Shown one piece after another: positions 62,255-64,000 of a stretch of DNA of 64,000 nucleotides (position 1 is its first letter; every line of letters begins with the position of its first letter). Source of the stretch: JAAZHD01 sp012510895. Its GTDB lineage: Bacteria > Bacillota > Clostridia > Caldicoprobacterales > DTU083. The stretch spans positions 25,468 through 89,467 of the forward strand of contig JBMNJC010000019.1 in assembly GCA_050951465.1 (NCBI GenBank). Reading direction: 5' to 3'. The notes below the pieces were generated by a model that saw nothing but the letters and a program-made list of their open reading frames with translations, searched no databases and was not told the DNA's origin. The translations under genes and the position numbers were made by a program.

Positions 62255-63566
62255 ATGAATGAATTTAAAGCAGGTTTTGCCCGTTTGGACATTACACCCC
62301 CGCTTGGCACTAATATTTCAGGTTATTACTCACAGCGTATAGCTGACGGCGTTTTGGACAATCTGTATGCATCTGCCCTGGCTGTCAGCGACGGTATGAA
62401 TACTGCTGTAATACTTAGTCTTGATATTATAGGCATCAACAAGAAAAGAATGGATGATTACAGAAAATCTATAGCTGACAAAAACTCACTGCCATTTGAA
62501 TCAATATTCATTTCTTGTACCCATACCCATACCGGCCCTGAAATGGGTGAAGGTTTATATCCGGAAGATATCCCGTATATTAATTATCTTGAAAGAAAAT
62601 TATGTGATGCAGCTGCTCTGGCGCTTGCAGATTTAAAACCCGGAACTGCAAGCATCGGACGCAGCGTTGCTCCGGGAATTTCATTTATCCGACGTTTCCG
62701 CATGAAAGACGGCAGCATAAGAACCAATCCCGGCATAAAGAATCCTGATATTTTGGAACCAATCGGAACACCGGATGAAATCGTTCAGTTTGTGCGCATA
62801 AATCGTGAAGATGCAGACGAAATTTTGCTTGTAAACTTCCAGGTGCATCCTGATGTAATAGGCGGAAACCAAGTTTTCAGCCGATTATCCAAAATTTGTA
62901 AGAGATACCCTTGAAACGGCACTTGATAATGTTAAATGCATTTATATAAACGGTGCACAGGGAGATACAAACCATATTGATCACCTGGGAGTTACCGGTA
63001 TTGCACTCAGTGGATATAAGAATTCGGAGCATATGGGAAAAACCATTGCCGGGGCAGTTCTTCAGGCCTATATGAAGAAATTGCCTGTTAAGAGCACGCC
63101 TGTTCGGTTCGGTCAGAAAAATATTGATGTTCCATCCAACCGCGGAGATAAATCACAGATTCCGGAAGCAGAGAGAATAATTGCACTGCATGAGTCCGGC
63201 AGGGATGATCAGATTCCTTACAGCGGGATGGAACTGGTTACTGTAGTTGCCGAAGCATATAGAATTAAGATGCTTGAAAACGGACCGGATTCATTTACTC
63301 TTCCCCTTGTCGCAATCCGTTTTGGAGATGTAAGCATATCGGGGGTTCCCGGGGAGCCGTTCACGGATATCGGAAGAGGAATAAAAGAAAACTCTCCATT
63401 TAAAATGACCCTTATATCCTGCTGTGCCAATGGCTGTGAAGGTTATTTCCCGCTAAAATCTGCTTATGATGAAGGGGGCTATGAAGCCCGCAGTTCACCT
63501 TTTAAGTCAGGTGTTGCGGAAGCAATTATTGAAGGCTCTGCAGACCTGCTTAAAAGCCTGATTTAA
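62255..63566 (+). pseudogene. Neutral ceramidase-like hydrolase, second copy, one frameshift
   Basis: The N-terminal frame carries GFARLDITPPLGTNISGYYS, ISCTHTHTGPEMGEG with the metal-binding histidines, and VNFQVHPDVIGGN. Near 62870 (AACCAAG) one extra base breaks the frame, which stops at 62914. The correct frame resumes with FSADYPKFVRDTLE, INGAQGDTNHID and FGDVSISGVPGEPFTDIG, and ends at 63566. Rejoined length is about 436 residues. It is a tandem relative of the gene at 58905 with the GH36-like gene between. AAGGGGAC lies upstream of the ATG. If the frameshift is a sequence error, this is an intact enzyme. Confidence 0.77.
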
Positions 63567-63648
63567 CACCATTTCTGACTTAATAATAAAGCAGCAATTA
63601 TCCATCCAAAGCTTGGGAGAAACAGACCGGATTAAGGAGATGTCATAA

Positions 63649-64000
63649 ATGAATAAAATTAATGTACGAAGTGACTTAATATGGGCTTACCTTATACATC
63701 TGGGGTATAACGCATGGTATGAGAGCGACGCTCCCTACAGGGGGAAATACAGCCATGCTTCCGATAAAATCAGATGCGACAAGGAAACATGGGATGAACT
63801 CCTGGAAAACATGGCGCAGGTTGGGGTCAATACAGTTGTTATAGATTTGAATGAAGCCGTAAGATATGAAAGTCATCCTGAGATTGCGGCAGAGGGAGCC
63901 TGGAGCACGGATCTTCTCAGAGATGAAATAAACAAGATGAGGAAGATGGGGCTTAATCCCATACCTAAACTGAACTTCTCAACCTGCCATGATATATGGC
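63649..64000 (+). CDS. Uncharacterised protein, N-terminal part (TIM-barrel-like)
   Basis: 117 codons are visible before the right edge. AAGGAG lies 10 bases before the ATG. The sequence contains LIWAYLIHLGYNAWYES, VGVNTVVIDLNEAVRYESHPE and IPKLNFSTCHDIW, conserved-looking phrases with the strand-helix rhythm of a TIM barrel; glycoside-hydrolase-like proteins of this appearance occur in sugar loci. There is no signal peptide. It follows the ceramidase-like gene on the same strand. I cannot assign an activity. Confidence 0.7.
   Translation, partial: MNKINVRSDLIWAYLIHLGYNAWYESDAPYRGKYSHASDKIRCDKETWDELLENMAQVGVNTVVIDLNEAVRYESHPEIAAEGAWSTDLLRDEINKMRKMGLNPIPKLNFSTCHDIW

Noticed and set aside
1..64000. 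CRISPR array, rRNA operon, complete prophage or toxin-antitoxin pair
   Set aside because: No regularly spaced repeats, no rRNA sequence, no phage structural genes and no recognisable toxin-antitoxin pair were seen.

Overview
The window looks like chromosomal DNA from a low-to-mid GC, anaerobic, spore-forming member of the Clostridia. Supporting signs are AGGAGG-type ribosome binding sites with frequent TTG and GTG starts, a Spo0E-like phosphatase, formate-tetrahydrofolate ligase, a glycyl radical enzyme with its activase, an indolepyruvate:ferredoxin oxidoreductase, meso-diaminopimelate dehydrogenase and ApbE. The genus cannot be fixed from the sequence alone. There is no rRNA, no CRISPR array and no intact mobile element.

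Layout. 0-7 kb: the end of a sugar kinase, a two-gene ABC exporter, spo0E, an ApbE lipoprotein, a 2-hydroxyacid dehydrogenase and a NagB-like isomerase. 7-10.8 kb is a scar: tRNA-Arg(CCU) with a strong promoter, a frameshifted integrase tail, a broken IS transposase and a nitrilase-GDPD fusion gene with two frameshifts. 10.8-20 kb: glycyl radical enzyme plus activase, an amidohydrolase, fhs, ddh, a sugar nucleotidyltransferase, tadA and tRNA-Ser(CGA). 20-26 kb: YlmH, then a two-component system divergent from a three-gene ABC exporter. 26-31 kb: an SGNH hydrolase, an amidohydrolase paired with a duplicated DUF1284-like protein, a ComEC-type metallo-beta-lactamase with DUF3006, and a YfcE phosphodiesterase.

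31-37.5 kb is one operon: a GH20-like protein, an FAD oxidoreductase, two Gfo/Idh/MocA dehydrogenases and a sugar isomerase/epimerase. It suggests oxidative processing of a glycoside. 37.5-42 kb: the iorA-iorB-paaK-ACT operon for oxidative decarboxylation of arylpyruvates, divergent from a second FAD oxidoreductase. 43-48 kb: an XRE-cupin regulator and a complete potABCD spermidine/putrescine importer. 48-51 kb: pirin, an iron-sulfur aldo/keto reductase, a three-way-junction hairpin and a lipoprotein.

51-64 kb is a sugar and amide catabolic region: an amidohydrolase, a 774-residue protein of unknown function, NagA-like and NagB-like enzymes with an FGGY kinase, two ceramidase-like hydrolases around a GH36-like alpha-galactosidase, and the start of another protein. 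These proteins lack signal peptides, so imported substrate is probably processed in the cytoplasm. The kinase, both ceramidase-like genes and the GH36-like gene all carry frameshifts, at least seven or eight in about 6 kb. Between about 10.8 and 57 kb I saw none. Either this catabolic block is decaying or the sequence there is of poorer quality.
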